36,932 nucleotides of DNA from Paracoccaceae bacterium (GCA_026989355.1 JALSJM010000019.1:1-36932); one strand, 5' to 3'. Numbered from the stretch's first letter, positions 8,851 to 18,008 are shown. The notes: a model not told the origin generated them from the letters alone. Made by a program: numbers and translations.

Positions 8851-8885
8851 CAAAAAGAAAAAGGGAAGCCGTCGGCCTCCCTTCA
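8851..8885 (-). terminator. intrinsic terminator behind nrdJ
   Basis: On the minus strand GGGAGGCC-GAC-GGCTTCCC forms an 8-bp stem (one G-U pair) with a 3-nt loop at 8863-8881, followed at once by TTTTTCTTTTT. It lies about 140 bp behind the nrdJ stop. The plus-strand side lacks a clean T-run, so it mainly serves nrdJ. Confidence 0.8.
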
Positions 8886-9021
8886 GTTTCGCGGATCAGG
8901 CTCGTTGTTCTACCGCCCGATATGGTCTTTGCCTGTGTCCTGATCCACGTCAAGGGCGAGCGCACCCGCCCCGGAACTCGTCTTTTTCCGCATGGGGATC
9001 CTGGCCCCCGCGCGGCACCTC

Positions 9022-12000
9022 TCAACTGCACCCGCTGGTTGCCCCGCAGGTGTTGCATTTCATGCAGGTTCCGTTGCGCACCAGCGTATAATTGCCGCAA
9101 TCACCACAGGGATCCCCTTCATAGCCCTGCATCCTTGCCCTGGTGCGGGCATCCATGCCCTCCCCACTGACGGCAACTGTCGGTTCGGCCACCGCCGCCA
9201 CTGCCCCGCCGCCGCTTGCGGGCCCGGCAGCCACAGCTGCAGGCGGCTGCACCGCATTGCCACCGCGGCCACTGCCCTGCAGCACCACCAGCTCCTGCGG
9301 CACGCGCTTCCTGAGATAGCCGGTAGAGGTGATCTGGCGCAGCACCTCGAGCGACTTCGAGGCCGCCTCGCCGCTGATCTCGCGGATGTTGGAAACCCCC
9401 TCCTCGGCCCCGCGGCCCAGATCGTCGAAACGCGCGCCCGCAGGTTCGATATGGGCCAGGTCGGTGCGGTCGAGATAGCTCACTGCCAGCTCGCGGAAGA
9501 TGTAGTCGAGGATCGAGGTGGCATTCTTGATGCTGTCGTTTCCCTGCACCATGCCGGCCGGCTCGAACTTGGTGAAGGTGAAGGCATCGACGAATTCCTC
9601 GAGCGGCACGCCATATTGCAGCCCCACCGAAACGGCGATCGCGAAATTGTTCATCATGGCGCGGAACCCGGCACCTTCCTTGTGCATGTCTATGAAGATT
9701 TCGCCAAGGCTGCCGTCTTCGTATTCGCCGGTACGCAGGTAAACCTTGTGCCCGCCCACGATTGCCTTCTGGGTGTAGCCCTTGCGCCGGGCGGGCAGCT
9801 TTTCGCGATGGCTGCGCACCACTTCCTTCACCACCACCTTTTCAACGATCTTCTCGGCCAGAACCCGAGCCTTTTCCCCGGCGCTGCCGCTTTCAAGCGC
9901 CTCGGTGGCTTCTTCGTCATCCTCGATCAGGGCCGAGGCCAGCGGCTGGCTGAGCTTGGAGCCGTCGCGGTAAAGCGCATTGGCCTTGACCCCGAGTGAC
10001 CAGCTGAGTTCATAGGCAGCGAGGCAATCCTCGATGGTGGCGTGGTTGGCCATGTTGATGGTTTTCGAGATCGCGCCCGAGATGAAGCTTTGTGCCGCCG
10101 CCATCATGCGGATATGGCTTTCGACCGAAAGATAGCGCCTGCCCTTCTTGCCGCAGGGGTTGGCACAGTCGAAGACGCTGTAATGCTCTTCCTTCAGATG
10201 AGGCGCACCCTCAAGCGTCATGGTGCCGCAGACATGATCGTTGGCGGCCTCGATCTCGGCCTTCGAGAAGCCGAGATGGGAAAGCATGTCGAAGGTGGGA
10301 TCATTGAGCTTCTCGGCCGGGATTCCCAGAACCTCGGTGCAGAAGCCCTCGCCCAGGGTCCACTGGTTGAACACGAACCGGATGTCGAAGGCCGAAGGCA
10401 GCGCCGCTTCGATCTTCTCGATCTCGGCCGGGCCGAAACCGTGGCCGATCAGCGCCGTGTGGTTGATGCCGGGCGCATTGCCAAGGCCGGGCTGGCCCAC
10501 GGCATAGGCGATGATCTCCTCGATCTCGGCAGGGCTGTAGCCAAGCTTTTCAAGCGCCGCGGGCACCGAGCGGTTGATGATCTTGAAATATCCGCCGCCG
10601 GCCAGCTTCTTGAACTTGACCAGCGCGAAATCGGGCTCGATTCCGGTGGTGTCGCAATCCATTACCAGACCGATGGTGCCGGTGGGGGCAATCACCGTGG
10701 TCTGGGCGTTGCGATAGCCGTGCCTTTCGCCAAGCTTCAGCGCCTCGTCCCAGGCGCCGCGGGCCAGCTTCACCAGCCGCGGATCAGGGCAGCGGGCATG
10801 ATCGAGCGGCACCGGTTTCACCGCAAGCCCTTCGTATCCTTCGGTTTCCCCATAGGCCGCGCGGCGATGATTGCGGATCACGCGCAGCATGTGCTTGCGG
10901 TTGCGCTCATAGGCGGGGAAAGGGCCGATCTCGCCCGCGATCTCGGCCGAGGTGGCATAGGCCACGCCGGTCATGATGGCGGTCAGCGCACCGCACATGG
11001 CGCGGCCCGCATCGCTGTCATAGCCCAGCCCCATGTTCATCAGCAGGCCGCCGATATTGGCATAGCCGAGGCCGAGCGTGCGGAAATCATGGGAGAGCCG
11101 GGCGATCTCCTTCGAGGGAAACTGCGCCATCAGCACCGCGATCTCCAGGGTCAGCGTCCACAGCCGGGTGGCATGCATGTAATCCTCGGCCTGGAATTCG
11201 CCATCGCGCAGGAAGGCAAGCAGATTCATGCTGGCAAGGTTGCAGGCGGTATCATCGAGGAACATGTATTCCGAACACGGATTCGAGCCGCGGATCGGGC
11301 CATCTGCCGGGCAGGTATGCCAGGCATTCACCGTATCGTGGAACTGGATTCCGGGATCGGCGCAGGCCCAGGCCGCATGGCCGATCTGCTGCCACAGGTC
11401 GCGCGCCTTGATGGTTTTCGCCACCTTGCCGTCGGTACGGTTCAGAAGCGCCCAGTCGCCATCTTCCTTCACGGCCTTCAGGAAGGCATCGGTGACACGG
11501 ATCGAATTGTTCGAATTCTGCCCCGAAACGGTGCTGTAGGCTTCGCTGTCCCAGTCGGTATCGTAAGTGGGGAACTCGATAGAGGTATAGCCCTGGCGCG
11601 CGTATTGCAGCACGCGGCTGATGTAGGTTTCGGGAATCATGGCGCTTTTCGCGCCGCGAATGGCTGCCTTCAGGGCCTCGTTCGCCTTCGGATCGGTGGC
11701 ATCTTCCGCCTTGCCGTCCCAGCCGCGGATGGCGGCGAAGATCTCGTTCAGCTTCTGCTCGTGCAGTTTCGAGCCGGCCACGAGGCTGGCCACCTTCTGT
11801 TCTTCGCGCACCTTCCAGTTGATGAATTCCTCGATGTCGGGATGATCGGCATCAACGATCACCATCTTCGCCGCGCGCCGCGTGGTGCCGCCCGACTTGA
11901 TGGCGCCGGCGGCGCGGTCTCCGATCCTGAGGAACCCCATCAGCCCCGAGGATTTTCCCCCGCCCGAGAGTGGCTCGCCATCGGCGCGCAGCGATGAAAA

Positions 12001-12702
12001 GTTGGTGCCCGTGCCCGAACCATACTTGAACAGCCGCGCCTCGCGCACCCAGAGATCCATGATCCCGCCATCGCTCACCAGATCGTCTTTCACCGACTGG
12101 ATGAAGCAGGCATGCGGCTGCGGGCGTTCATAGGCAGAGGACGAGCGTGTCAGCCGGCCGCTTTCGTGATCCACGTAATAGTGGCCCTGGCCCGGTCCGT
12201 CGATACCATAGGCCCAGTGCAGACCGGTGTTGAACCACTGCGGGCTGTTGGGGGCGCCCATCTGGGTGGCCAGCATGTAGCGCATTTCGTCATAATATGC
12301 GCGGGCGTCGGACTGCGAACTGAAACAGCCGCCCTTCCAGCCCCAGTAGGTCCAGGCGCCGGCCAGCCGGTCGAAAACCTGACGGGCGCTGGTTTCGCTG
12401 CCGTAGCGCTGCTCTTCGGGCAGTTCGGCCAGCGCCGCCTCGTCGGCCACCGAGCGCCACAGGAACTTGGGAACACCCTTTTCGCGCACCCGCCTGAGCC
12501 GCGCCGGCACGCCCGCCTTGCGGAAATATTTCTGCGCGATCACGTCGGAGGCCACCTGCGACCAGCCGGCCGGAACCTCGCATTCATCAAGCCGGAAAAC
12601 CACCGTTCCATCGGGGTTGCGGATTTCCGAACTGGTGACCTTGAACTCGATCGCGCCATAGGCGCCGGTTTCCTCGGTGGTGAATCTGCGTTCGATCTTC
12701 AT
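9022..12702 (-). CDS. nrdJ: vitamin B12-dependent ribonucleotide reductase (class II)
   Basis: Adenosylcobalamin-dependent reductase that makes deoxyribonucleotides with or without oxygen; cytosolic. The 10-stranded barrel motifs are visible: [53 protein letters not shown] and NPCGKK. The C-terminal tail has a CGDC...CMKC-NTC zinc-ribbon/redox segment ending in GCS. The start at ATG 12702 ([11 protein letters not shown]) gives 1226 residues, matches the usual N-terminus of alphaproteobacterial NrdJ as I recall it, and has GAGG six bases upstream. The frame stays open another 124 codons upstream, but with unusual codon use and a regulatory palindrome inside it. Transcription probably ends at 8851-8885. 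No nrdAB or nrdDG is in the window. A NrdR-type site upstream suggests repression by NrdR. Confidence 0.96.
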   Translation of the reverse strand: MKIERRFTTEETGAYGAIEFKVTSSEIRNPDGTVVFRLDECEVPAGWSQVASDVIAQKYFRKAGVPARLRRVREKGVPKFLWRSVADEAALAELPEEQRYGSETSARQVFDRLAGAWTYWGWKGGCFSSQSDARAYYDEMRYMLATQMGAPNSPQWFNTGLHWAYGIDGPGQGHYYVDHESGRLTRSSSAYERPQPHACFIQSVKDDLVSDGGIMDLWVREARLFKYGSGTGTNFSSLRADGEPLSGGGKSSGLMGFLRIGDRAAGAIKSGGTTRRAAKMVIVDADHPDIEEFINWKVREEQKVASLVAGSKLHEQKLNEIFAAIRGWDGKAEDATDPKANEALKAAIRGAKSAMIPETYISRVLQYARQGYTSIEFPTYDTDWDSEAYSTVSGQNSNNSIRVTDAFLKAVKEDGDWALLNRTDGKVAKTIKARDLWQQIGHAAWACADPGIQFHDTVNAWHTCPADGPIRGSNPCSEYMFLDDTACNLASMNLLAFLRDGEFQAEDYMHATRLWTLTLEIAVLMAQFPSKEIARLSHDFRTLGLGYANIGGLLMNMGLGYDSDAGRAMCGALTAIMTGVAYATSAEIAGEIGPFPAYERNRKHMLRVIRNHRRAAYGETEGYEGLAVKPVPLDHARCPDPRLVKLARGAWDEALKLGERHGYRNAQTTVIAPTGTIGLVMDCDTTGIEPDFALVKFKKLAGGGYFKIINRSVPAALEKLGYSPAEIEEIIAYAVGQPGLGNAPGINHTALIGHGFGPAEIEKIEAALPSAFDIRFVFNQWTLGEGFCTEVLGIPAEKLNDPTFDMLSHLGFSKAEIEAANDHVCGTMTLEGAPHLKEEHYSVFDCANPCGKKGRRYLSVESHIRMMAAAQSFISGAISKTINMANHATIEDCLAAYELSWSLGVKANALYRDGSKLSQPLASALIEDDEEATEALESGSAGEKARVLAEKIVEKVVVKEVVRSHREKLPARRKGYTQKAIVGGHKVYLRTGEYEDGSLGEIFIDMHKEGAGFRAMMNNFAIAVSVGLQYGVPLEEFVDAFTFTKFEPAGMVQGNDSIKNATSILDYIFRELAVSYLDRTDLAHIEPAGARFDDLGRGAEEGVSNIREISGEAASKSLEVLRQITSTGYLRKRVPQELVVLQGSGRGGNAVQPPAAVAAGPASGGGAVAAVAEPTVAVSGEGMDARTRARMQGYEGDPCGDCGNYTLVRNGTCMKCNTCGATSGCS

Positions 12703-12894
12703 CTCTGCCTCATGTCCCGTCATTCCCGGCGCTCGGGTCTGAATGGCCCGTTTGCGCCCACACATTTCACACGCCTGCCGGCTCGGAAAAGAGGTAACAA
12801 GACATCTGCGGCAAACCCAGCTGTCTGCCGTTGGGGGCCCGCTTGCGCTGCGGAGGTATATCCTGGTCTTGTGTCCCTTCCCGAAGGCGGCACC

Positions 12895-12910
12895 ACACCA
12901 CATATTGTGG
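12895..12910 (-). promoter_or_regulatory. NrdR-box-like palindrome upstream of nrdJ
   Basis: CCACAATATGTGGTGT (minus strand) resembles the NrdR consensus acaCwAtATaTwGtgt, matching most positions including the CxATAT core. NrdR represses ribonucleotide reductase genes when dATP is high. The site is about 193 bp upstream of the chosen nrdJ start and would overlap a weak -10 (CACAAT) with TTTGTG 17 bp before it. Usually two boxes occur about three helical turns apart; I could not find a convincing second one. Confidence 0.55.
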
Positions 12911-13074
12911 CACCCCGGTCGGCCAGCACAAACTGGCGTATGAGGCGGGGACAGGTCAACGAAAATTTTGGACATGAACGCAATTTTTTCCGGTTGACAG
13001 ACCGGGGGCGGATTCGGGGCGCAGGCCATCGCTGCCCCCCGAACCTGGCGGCATGCCGGGCCAGGGCGCGGCAA

Positions 13075-13103
13075 TGCCCGGCGAAAAACCGCGTTTTCGG
13101 GCA
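13075..13103. repeat. imperfect inverted repeat in the tRNA-Pro/nrdJ spacer
   Basis: The plus strand reads TGCCC-GGC-GAAAA-ACCGCG-TTTTC-GGGCA: two stacked 5-bp stems with a 3-nt bulge and a 6-nt loop. No T-run follows on either strand. It could be a processing or termination structure behind tRNA-Pro, but nothing more supports this. Confidence 0.4.
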
Positions 13104-13248
13104 GGCTTATCGAAAGCGGCTGAAGCTGCAGGCAATCGCGGGTGGCGATTCGCTGCCAGGGGTGCGGGTTTCACGATCCGCCCCGGCCTGTGCAGGAATG
13201 CAACGGCAGCACCGGCTGCTGGCAGAAACGGACAGCGCATCCGGCGCG

Positions 13249-13325
13249 TGGTCGGGACGGCAGGATTCGAACCTGCGACCTACGGTACCCAAAACCGTCG
13301 CGCTACCAGGCTGCGCTACGCCCCG
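13249..13325 (-). tRNA. tRNA-Pro (anticodon TGG)
   Basis: On the minus strand a 77-nt tRNA with acceptor stem CGGGGCG/CGTCCCG, discriminator A and encoded CCA (plus-strand TGG at 13249-13251). The anticodon arm ACGGT-TTTGGGT-ACCGT has anticodon TGG, reading CCN proline codons. D-arm GCGCAGCCTGGTAGCGC and T-arm GCAGGTTCGAATCCTGC are canonical. It lies between the DUF192 gene and nrdJ, with no obvious promoter. Confidence 0.97.
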
Positions 13326-13411
13326 ATGCCGGCCTTCCTAACCGCTGCGCGCGCGGATGAAAAGCCCTTCGCGCCGCCGGATCCCGGCCCCCGGCAACCC
13401 GGCCGCCAACC

Positions 13412-13978
13412 TCATCCCCCGCAGGGCCAGAGCGCGGGCTGCCCGGCAAGCGCCGGATGGCGCACCTGACTGCCGGGGGTGATTCCGAGTTCGCGGGCAA
13501 GACCGCCGTTGATTTCCAGCACCATCAGCACATCCGCCCCGCCATCGACCGGGGTTTCGTCATGCGGGCGGGCGTTTTCGTGCACGAGACGCACCCGGCC
13601 GAGGCGGTCGATGAACAGCATGTCAAGCGGAATCAGCGTGTTCTTCATCCAGAAATACGCCCGCCGGGGCGCGGGATAGACAAACAGCATGCCCGCGTCG
13701 CGCGCCAGTTCCCTGCGGAACATCAGGCCGCGGGCCTGTTCCTGCGGATCGTCGGCCACTTCCACAGTGAAGCGGGCCGTGCCCCAGGGGCCGCGCAGAT
13801 CGATCCGGTCGGGCGCGCAGTCATCCTCGCCCGCGCGCACCAGGCCGCCCGCGAACATCATGACGGCGGCGACCGCGCCAGACAGCACCCTGCGCGACAG
13901 GGGCGCCAGCCCCCCCGCCCCGCACCGGCGCAGCGCTGGCGTCAGTTTTCCTTCTTTTCCTCGATTGCCGCATCCCAT
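13412..13978 (-). CDS. DUF192 family exported protein
   Basis: Small protein of the DUF192 family (PF02643), whose molecular function is not established. The hallmark segments are QARGLMFRRELARDAGMLF, WMKNTLIPLDMLFID and VLEINGG, covering about residues 70-170. A hydrophobic stretch (about 32-46, LSGAVAAVMMFAGGLVRAG) looks like a signal peptide, so the protein is probably periplasmic. The start is uncertain. ATG 13978 overlaps the cold-shock gene by 37 bp and puts a long Arg-rich segment before the hydrophobic core; a GTG about 30 codons later would give a more usual signal peptide. It follows the cold-shock gene on the same strand. Confidence 0.85.
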   Translation of the reverse strand: MGCGNRGKEGKLTPALRRCGAGGLAPLSRRVLSGAVAAVMMFAGGLVRAGEDDCAPDRIDLRGPWGTARFTVEVADDPQEQARGLMFRRELARDAGMLFVYPAPRRAYFWMKNTLIPLDMLFIDRLGRVRLVHENARPHDETPVDGGADVLMVLEINGGLARELGITPGSQVRHPALAGQPALWPCGG

Positions 13979-14484
13979 GCCGCCACATAGCAGGCCATGC
14001 GGCCGCGCTCAACCTGCACCGAGCGCAGCCCCACGGCTTCGCCCGGCTGCAGGTCGGCAAGCCCCGAGCGGCGCAGCACCTTGATGTGCAGGAACACGTC
14101 TTCGGGGCGGCCGAACACATTGGCAAAGCCGAAACCCTTGGCCTTGTCGAACCATTTGACGCGGGCCGGTTCGAGCGGCGCCGACATGTCGACCTCGACG
14201 CCGGGAATGACGAAATCGCCCCCCTCCTGCGCAAGCTCGTCATCGGCGGGCGGCTCGATCTTCAGCACCTCGGTTGCCTGCATGCCGCGCTCGGTCTGCT
14301 GCACATGCACCTCGATCCGCGCCCGATCGGCAACCGAGCTCTGGCCGAAATTGCGCAGCACATTGGCATGCAGCAGAATATCGGGCCCTCCATCATCGGA
14401 AATGATGAACCCGAATCCCTTGGCAGGATCGAACCATTTCACATGGCCCTGCACCGGCTTCTTGTTATCTGTCTTTTCCGTCAT
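13942..14484 (-). CDS. cold-shock protein with two cold-shock domains
   Basis: A 180-residue protein with two CSD oligonucleotide-binding folds. The first (about residues 12-78) has GHVKWFDPAKGFGFI and DILLHANVL. The second (about 108-175) has ARVKWFDKAKGFGF and DVFLHIKVL. Each carries the RNP1 (KGFGF) and RNP2 (VFLH or ILLH) motifs for single-stranded nucleic acids. Duplicated CSDs joined by an acidic linker are common in alphaproteobacteria. ATG 14484 was chosen over a TTG at 14499; GGAAG lies about 8 bp upstream within a small hairpin. The leader contains further inverted repeats that may affect expression. The DUF192 gene overlaps its 3' end. A specific csp letter cannot be assigned. Confidence 0.93.
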   Translation of the reverse strand: MTEKTDNKKPVQGHVKWFDPAKGFGFIISDDGGPDILLHANVLRNFGQSSVADRARIEVHVQQTERGMQATEVLKIEPPADDELAQEGGDFVIPGVEVDMSAPLEPARVKWFDKAKGFGFANVFGRPEDVFLHIKVLRRSGLADLQPGEAVGLRSVQVERGRMACYVAAWDAAIEEKKEN

Positions 14485-14490
14485 CCCCAG

Positions 14491-14503
14491 CGCTTCCAAA
14501 GCG
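14491..14503 (-). promoter_or_regulatory. hairpin over the cold-shock gene ribosome site
   Basis: The minus strand reads CGCTT-TGG-AAGCG just before ATG 14484. The likely Shine-Dalgarno bases GGAAG are in the loop and 3' arm of this 5-bp stem, so the structure could hide the ribosome site when folded. Function is inferred only from position. Confidence 0.4.
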
Positions 14504-14544
14504 TTTCAAAGATTTCATCCCCATCAAGACTTTTGTGACACATT

Positions 14545-14571
14545 CGAGGTTCATGCAAGCAAAAAACCTCG
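14545..14571 (-). repeat. inverted repeat in the cold-shock gene leader
   Basis: A perfect 7-bp stem (CGAGGTT and AACCTCG) with a 13-nt loop, 61-87 bp upstream of ATG 14484. No T-run follows on the minus strand, so it is not a standard pdxH terminator. It may be a leader hairpin or a protein-binding site. Confidence 0.5.
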
Positions 14572-14588
14572 CAAATCAGGAAGTTTAC

Positions 14589-14607
14589 AACTCACGTCAC
14601 GTGAGTT
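14589..14607. promoter_or_regulatory. perfect 19-bp palindrome between pdxH and the cold-shock gene
   Basis: AACTCACGT-C-ACGTGAGTT: two perfect 9-bp arms around one central base, beginning immediately behind the pdxH stop (14608-14610) and about 105 bp upstream of the cold-shock start. The symmetry around a single base fits a dimeric regulator's operator better than a terminator, since no T-run follows. The regulator is unknown. Confidence 0.55.
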
Positions 14608-15213
14608 TCACGGGCTCAGGCGCCGGATGCTCCAGTCTTCCGACAGGTCGTTCCGATACCACTGGAAACGATCGTGCAAACGGAATGCACCATCGGCCCA
14701 GAATTCGATCTCGAGCGGCAGGATCCGGTAGCCCCCCCAGAATGGCGGACGGGGCGGATCAAGCCCCTTCGTGGCAGCCGTTCTGGCAACTTCGGCCAGC
14801 AGCCCGGCCCGGGATTCAAGAGGACGGGACTGTCGCGAAGCCCAGGCGCCATAGCGGCTTTTCAGGGAACGCGATGCGAAATATGCATCGGCCTTGGGGC
14901 CATTCTCCTTTTCAATCAGCCCGCGCGCCCTTACCTGCCTTCTCAGAGACTTCCAGTGTATCACGAAAGCGGCCTTGCCGCTTGCCTCAAGTTCAACGGC
15001 CTTCACGCTTTCGTAGTTCGTGTAGAACACAAATGCGTTATCTTCGATTTCCTTCAGCAGAACCATGCGCACATTGGGCATGCCCCCGGCATCGACGGTG
15101 GCCAGTGCCATGGCATTCGGATCGTTGGGCTCGGCCGATTCGGCCTCGGCCAGCCAGCGGCGGACAATCCCGAACGGATCGTCTCCGGCAAATATTCCGC
15201 TTCTGTCGTTCAT
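14608..15213 (-). CDS. pdxH: pyridoxamine 5'-phosphate oxidase
   Basis: FMN enzyme that oxidises pyridoxamine or pyridoxine 5'-phosphate to pyridoxal 5'-phosphate, the cofactor of aminotransferases such as that at 16800. The FMN-binding split barrel shows [11 protein letters not shown] and [13 protein letters not shown]; then RQVRARG and the substrate loop [15 protein letters not shown] follow. The C-terminus [10 protein letters not shown]...WSIRRLSP matches the conserved RLxP end of the family. Start ATG 15213 (MNDRSGIF) gives 201 residues, the normal size; the frame is open further upstream, but that stretch lacks family similarity. It is divergent from fabI, with about 245 bp between the two starts. 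Confidence 0.96.
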   Translation of the reverse strand: MNDRSGIFAGDDPFGIVRRWLAEAESAEPNDPNAMALATVDAGGMPNVRMVLLKEIEDNAFVFYTNYESVKAVELEASGKAAFVIHWKSLRRQVRARGLIEKENGPKADAYFASRSLKSRYGAWASRQSRPLESRAGLLAEVARTAATKGLDPPRPPFWGGYRILPLEIEFWADGAFRLHDRFQWYRNDLSEDWSIRRLSP

Positions 15214-15458
15214 CCGCCATCCCGTCCTGAAACCGCACCCCGGAAACGCCGGCCCCTCCCGGCCCGACAGTCTGCCCGGCTTTCCAAGGCTGGTACAGGC
15301 CGTCCGGACTGCTCGCAAGTTATCCTTATGGGTGCTGTCCTTAAAGGCAAGGGATGAGCACCAGAAGCGCAACGCGGTTGATGATGCATCCGGTTTCGCA
15401 TAAACCCGTTCCTTAACGAACACCCATGGGAACGAAGCGGACAAGGGAGCATCGGCCG

Positions 15459-16289
15459 GTGAAACTGCTAGAGGGAAAGCGTGGCCTGATCATGGGGCTT
15501 GCGAATGACAAGTCGATCGCCTGGGGCATCGCTCGGGCCTGCGCCGAACAGGGGGCAGAGCTGGCAATTTCCTATCAGGGAGAGCTGTTTCGCAAACGCG
15601 CGGTGCCGCTGGCCGAAAAGCTGGGCTGCAAGGTGATGATCGATTGCGACGTGTCCGATCCGGCTTCGCTCGATACTGCCTTCGGCAAGATCGAACAGGC
15701 CTGGGGCGGGCTTGATTTCGTTGTCCACGCCATCGGATTTTCCGACAAGGAAGAACTGCGCGGGCGCTATGTGGACACCTCGCCCGAAAATTTTGCCATG
15801 ACGATGAACATCTCGGTCTATTCCTTCACCGCCGTCGCGCAACGCGCCGAACGCCTGATGGGGGAAACGGGCGGCGCGATGCTGACGCTTACCTATTACG
15901 GCGCCGAAAAGGTGATGCCCCATTACAACGTGATGGGCGTGGCCAAGGCCGCCCTTGAGGCCAGCGTGAAATATCTGGCCGAAGACCTGGGCAGGAAGAA
16001 CATCCGAGTCAATGCCATTTCGGCCGGTCCGATCAAGACACTGGCGGCCTCGGGCATAGGCGATTTCCGCTATATCCTGAAGTGGAATCAACTGAACTCT
16101 CCCCTGCGCCGCAACGTGACCCAGAACGAGGTGGGCAGCACGGCGATGTTTCTGGTTTCGGATCTTGCCGCCGGAATTACCGGAGAGAACATTCATGTGG
16201 ACGCCGGCTATCACGTGGTGGGCATGAAGGCGGTGGATGCGCCCGACATCGACGTGGTCACGAAACGCAGGCCCGGAGGCGGGCAATGA
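15459..16289 (+). CDS. fabI: enoyl-[acyl-carrier-protein] reductase (NADH), FabI
   Basis: Last reduction of each fatty-acid elongation cycle: trans-2-enoyl-ACP to acyl-ACP. The Rossmann short-chain dehydrogenase fold opens with [13 protein letters not shown], typical of FabI, followed by [15 protein letters not shown]. The catalytic Tyr and Lys are in [18 protein letters not shown] (Y-x6-K). The C-terminal part reads [12 protein letters not shown]. The GTG at 15459 (VKLLEGKRG) has AAGGGAG eight bases upstream and gives 276 residues; an in-frame ATG at 15426 lacks a ribosome site and would add 11 residues. The stop overlaps the gpt start (ATGA). Inhibition by triclosan-type compounds is a known property of the family. 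Confidence 0.95.
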   Translation: MKLLEGKRGLIMGLANDKSIAWGIARACAEQGAELAISYQGELFRKRAVPLAEKLGCKVMIDCDVSDPASLDTAFGKIEQAWGGLDFVVHAIGFSDKEELRGRYVDTSPENFAMTMNISVYSFTAVAQRAERLMGETGGAMLTLTYYGAEKVMPHYNVMGVAKAALEASVKYLAEDLGRKNIRVNAISAGPIKTLAASGIGDFRYILKWNQLNSPLRRNVTQNEVGSTAMFLVSDLAAGITGENIHVDAGYHVVGMKAVDAPDIDVVTKRRPGGGQ

Positions 16290-16792
16290 CCCAGCGCCTG
16301 CCCCATGAAAAGGGTTTTCACATCAGCTGGGATCAGATCCATCGCGATGCCCGTGCGCTGGCCTGGCGCCTTGACGGCCAGGGCCCCGACGCAGGTGCCT
16401 GGAAGGCGGTGGTGGCGATCACCCGCGGCGGCATGGCCCCGGCGATGATCATCGCACGCGAACTCGATATCCGGGTGGTCGATACGATCAGCGTCAAGTC
16501 CTACGATCACCAGAAGCAGTCCGAGGCACGTATCCTGAAATCCCCCGATACCAAGGTCATGGGCAGCGATGGTGCGGGGGTGCTGATCGTCGATGATCTG
16601 GTGGACAGCGGCAAGACGCTGGAACTGGTGCGCCGGATGTATCCCCGGGCCCATTTCGCCACCGTCTATGCCAAGCCCAAGGGCAAGCCGATGGTGGACA
16701 GCTATATCACCGAGGTCAGCCAGGATACCTGGATCTTCTTCCCCTGGGACATGGCACTGCAATATGTCGAGCCCTATCGGGGCACCGACTGA
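16286..16792 (+). CDS. gpt: xanthine(-guanine) phosphoribosyltransferase
   Basis: Purine salvage enzyme transferring phosphoribose from PRPP to xanthine or guanine. At 168 residues it is close to E. coli Gpt (152). The PRPP-binding motif is [15 protein letters not shown] (about 97-111), the N-terminal part has [19 protein letters not shown], and KSYDHQ is a flexible-loop segment found in Gpt. DTWIFFPWD near the C-terminus is characteristic of the xanthine/guanine type. The start overlaps the fabI stop by four bases, so the two are probably co-transcribed. Confidence 0.93.
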   Translation: MTQRLPHEKGFHISWDQIHRDARALAWRLDGQGPDAGAWKAVVAITRGGMAPAMIIARELDIRVVDTISVKSYDHQKQSEARILKSPDTKVMGSDGAGVLIVDDLVDSGKTLELVRRMYPRAHFATVYAKPKGKPMVDSYITEVSQDTWIFFPWDMALQYVEPYRGTD

Positions 16793-16799
16793 CCCCCGA

Positions 16800-18008
16800 A
16801 TGGCCCCGCGCGCACCGATCAATCCGGCGATCGCGGCCACCATGGAGCCGCCGGTGATGATGGCGCGCCGCTGGCTCGACGGGGTGGAATTCCCGCCCGA
16901 GCGGCCATTGATCAATGTCAGCCAGGCCGCCCCGGTGGCACCCCCGCCAGCCCCCCTGCGCAACGCCATTGCCGAAACGGCCCGCCAGGATGATTCGGCC
17001 CATCTCTATGGTCCGGTGCTGGGCATGGCCGAACTGCGCGCCGAAGTGGCGGCACAGTGGTCAGCCGCCTACGAAGGCGAAATCACCCCCGCAAACGTGG
17101 CCATTACCGCCGGCTGCAACCAGGCTTTCGCCGCCGCCCTCGCCACGCTTGCCGGGCCGGGCGATGAGGTGATCCTGCCCTCGCCCTGGTATTTCAATCA
17201 CAGGATGTGGCTTGACATGCAGAGGGTGCACACGGTGCCGCTTGCAACCGGCGACGATCTGCTGCCCTGCCCCGAACGGGCCGCCCGGCTGATCACCTCG
17301 CGCACCCGCGCGATCGTGCTTGTCACGCCAAACAATCCTGGCGGCACGGAATATCCGACCGGCCTGCTGCGCGCCTTCCTTGATCTGGCCCGGCGGCGGG
17401 GGCTGGCGCTTGTCATTGATGAAACCTATCGCGATTTCCACTCTGCCCCGGGCGCGCCGCATGATCTGTTCGCCGATCCCGACTGGCCCGACACGCTGAT
17501 CCAGCTCTATTCCTTTTCCAAGGCCTACCGGCTGACGGGGCACCGGGTGGGGGCGATGATCGCCGCCCCCGCACGGCTGGCGGAAGCGGAAAAATTCCTT
17601 GATACCGTGGGGATCTGCCCCGGCCAGCTGGGCCAGCGGGCGGCGCTGTGGGGAATGCGCAACCTCGGCAGCTGGCTGGCCGGCGAGCGGGCCGAGATCC
17701 TGGCCCGCCGCGCCGCCATCGCCGCCGGCCTCGCCAGGCTGCCCGGCTGGCGCCTGATGGGGGCCGGCGCCTATTTCGCCTATGTGCACCACCCCTTCGC
17801 CGAAAACGCACAGGCCCTTGCCCCCGACCTGGTGCGCAGGGCCGGGATCCTGATGCTGCCCGGCACCATGTTCCGCCCTGCTGGCGATCCGGCCGGGGCA
17901 GAGGAATTCCGCATCGCATTCGCCAATATCGACACCGAAGGAATCGATACCCTTCTCGCGCGCCTTGCCGCCCTGCCCTTGCCCCCTGGCACACAACCGC
18001 CTAAGTAA
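16800..18008 (+). CDS. PLP-dependent aminotransferase, class I/II
   Basis: A 402-residue fold-type I aminotransferase. HLYGPVLGMAELR (substrate region), CNQAFAAAL, VTPNNPGG (the Asn-Pro-Gly turn), DETYRDF (Asp for the PLP pyridine nitrogen), and SFSKAYRLTGHRVG, whose Lys forms the Schiff base, appear in order. A final Arg expected to bind the substrate carboxylate is likely in EFRIAFANI. The amino-acid substrate cannot be told from sequence. The start at ATG 16800 lies 7 bp behind gpt and has no good Shine-Dalgarno; ATG 16842 is an alternative. Confidence 0.87.
   Translation: MAPRAPINPAIAATMEPPVMMARRWLDGVEFPPERPLINVSQAAPVAPPPAPLRNAIAETARQDDSAHLYGPVLGMAELRAEVAAQWSAAYEGEITPANVAITAGCNQAFAAALATLAGPGDEVILPSPWYFNHRMWLDMQRVHTVPLATGDDLLPCPERAARLITSRTRAIVLVTPNNPGGTEYPTGLLRAFLDLARRRGLALVIDETYRDFHSAPGAPHDLFADPDWPDTLIQLYSFSKAYRLTGHRVGAMIAAPARLAEAEKFLDTVGICPGQLGQRAALWGMRNLGSWLAGERAEILARRAAIAAGLARLPGWRLMGAGAYFAYVHHPFAENAQALAPDLVRRAGILMLPGTMFRPAGDPAGAEEFRIAFANIDTEGIDTLLARLAALPLPPGTQPPK

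Larger units (their letters stand above)
12703..13248. other. intergenic leader region of nrdJ
   Basis: About 546 bp between nrdJ and tRNA-Pro without a confidently called gene. On the nrdJ strand it holds a NrdR-box-like palindrome (12895-12910), a candidate promoter around it, and a four-cysteine motif at 12760-12819 that is in frame with nrdJ. A 29-bp imperfect inverted repeat lies at 13075-13103. I looked for a B12-box cobalamin riboswitch, which would suit a B12-dependent enzyme, and see none. Base composition at 12760-12830 is lower in GC at third positions than in neighbouring genes, which argues against ordinary coding. Confidence 0.6.

Noticed and set aside
10042-11997. A 651-codon open frame on the plus strand, opposite nrdJ
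   Set aside because: It mirrors the codon structure of nrdJ in a GC-rich genome, its product shows no domain, and nrdJ is certain on the other strand.
12703-13074. NrdJ starting at 13074, 124 codons earlier
   Set aside because: The extension has atypical codons and contains the NrdR-like site; the start at 12702 has a ribosome site and the familiar N-terminus.
12703-13248. Cobalamin riboswitch before nrdJ
   Set aside because: Expected for some B12-linked genes, but no B12-box-like sequence or matching long-range pairing was seen by eye.
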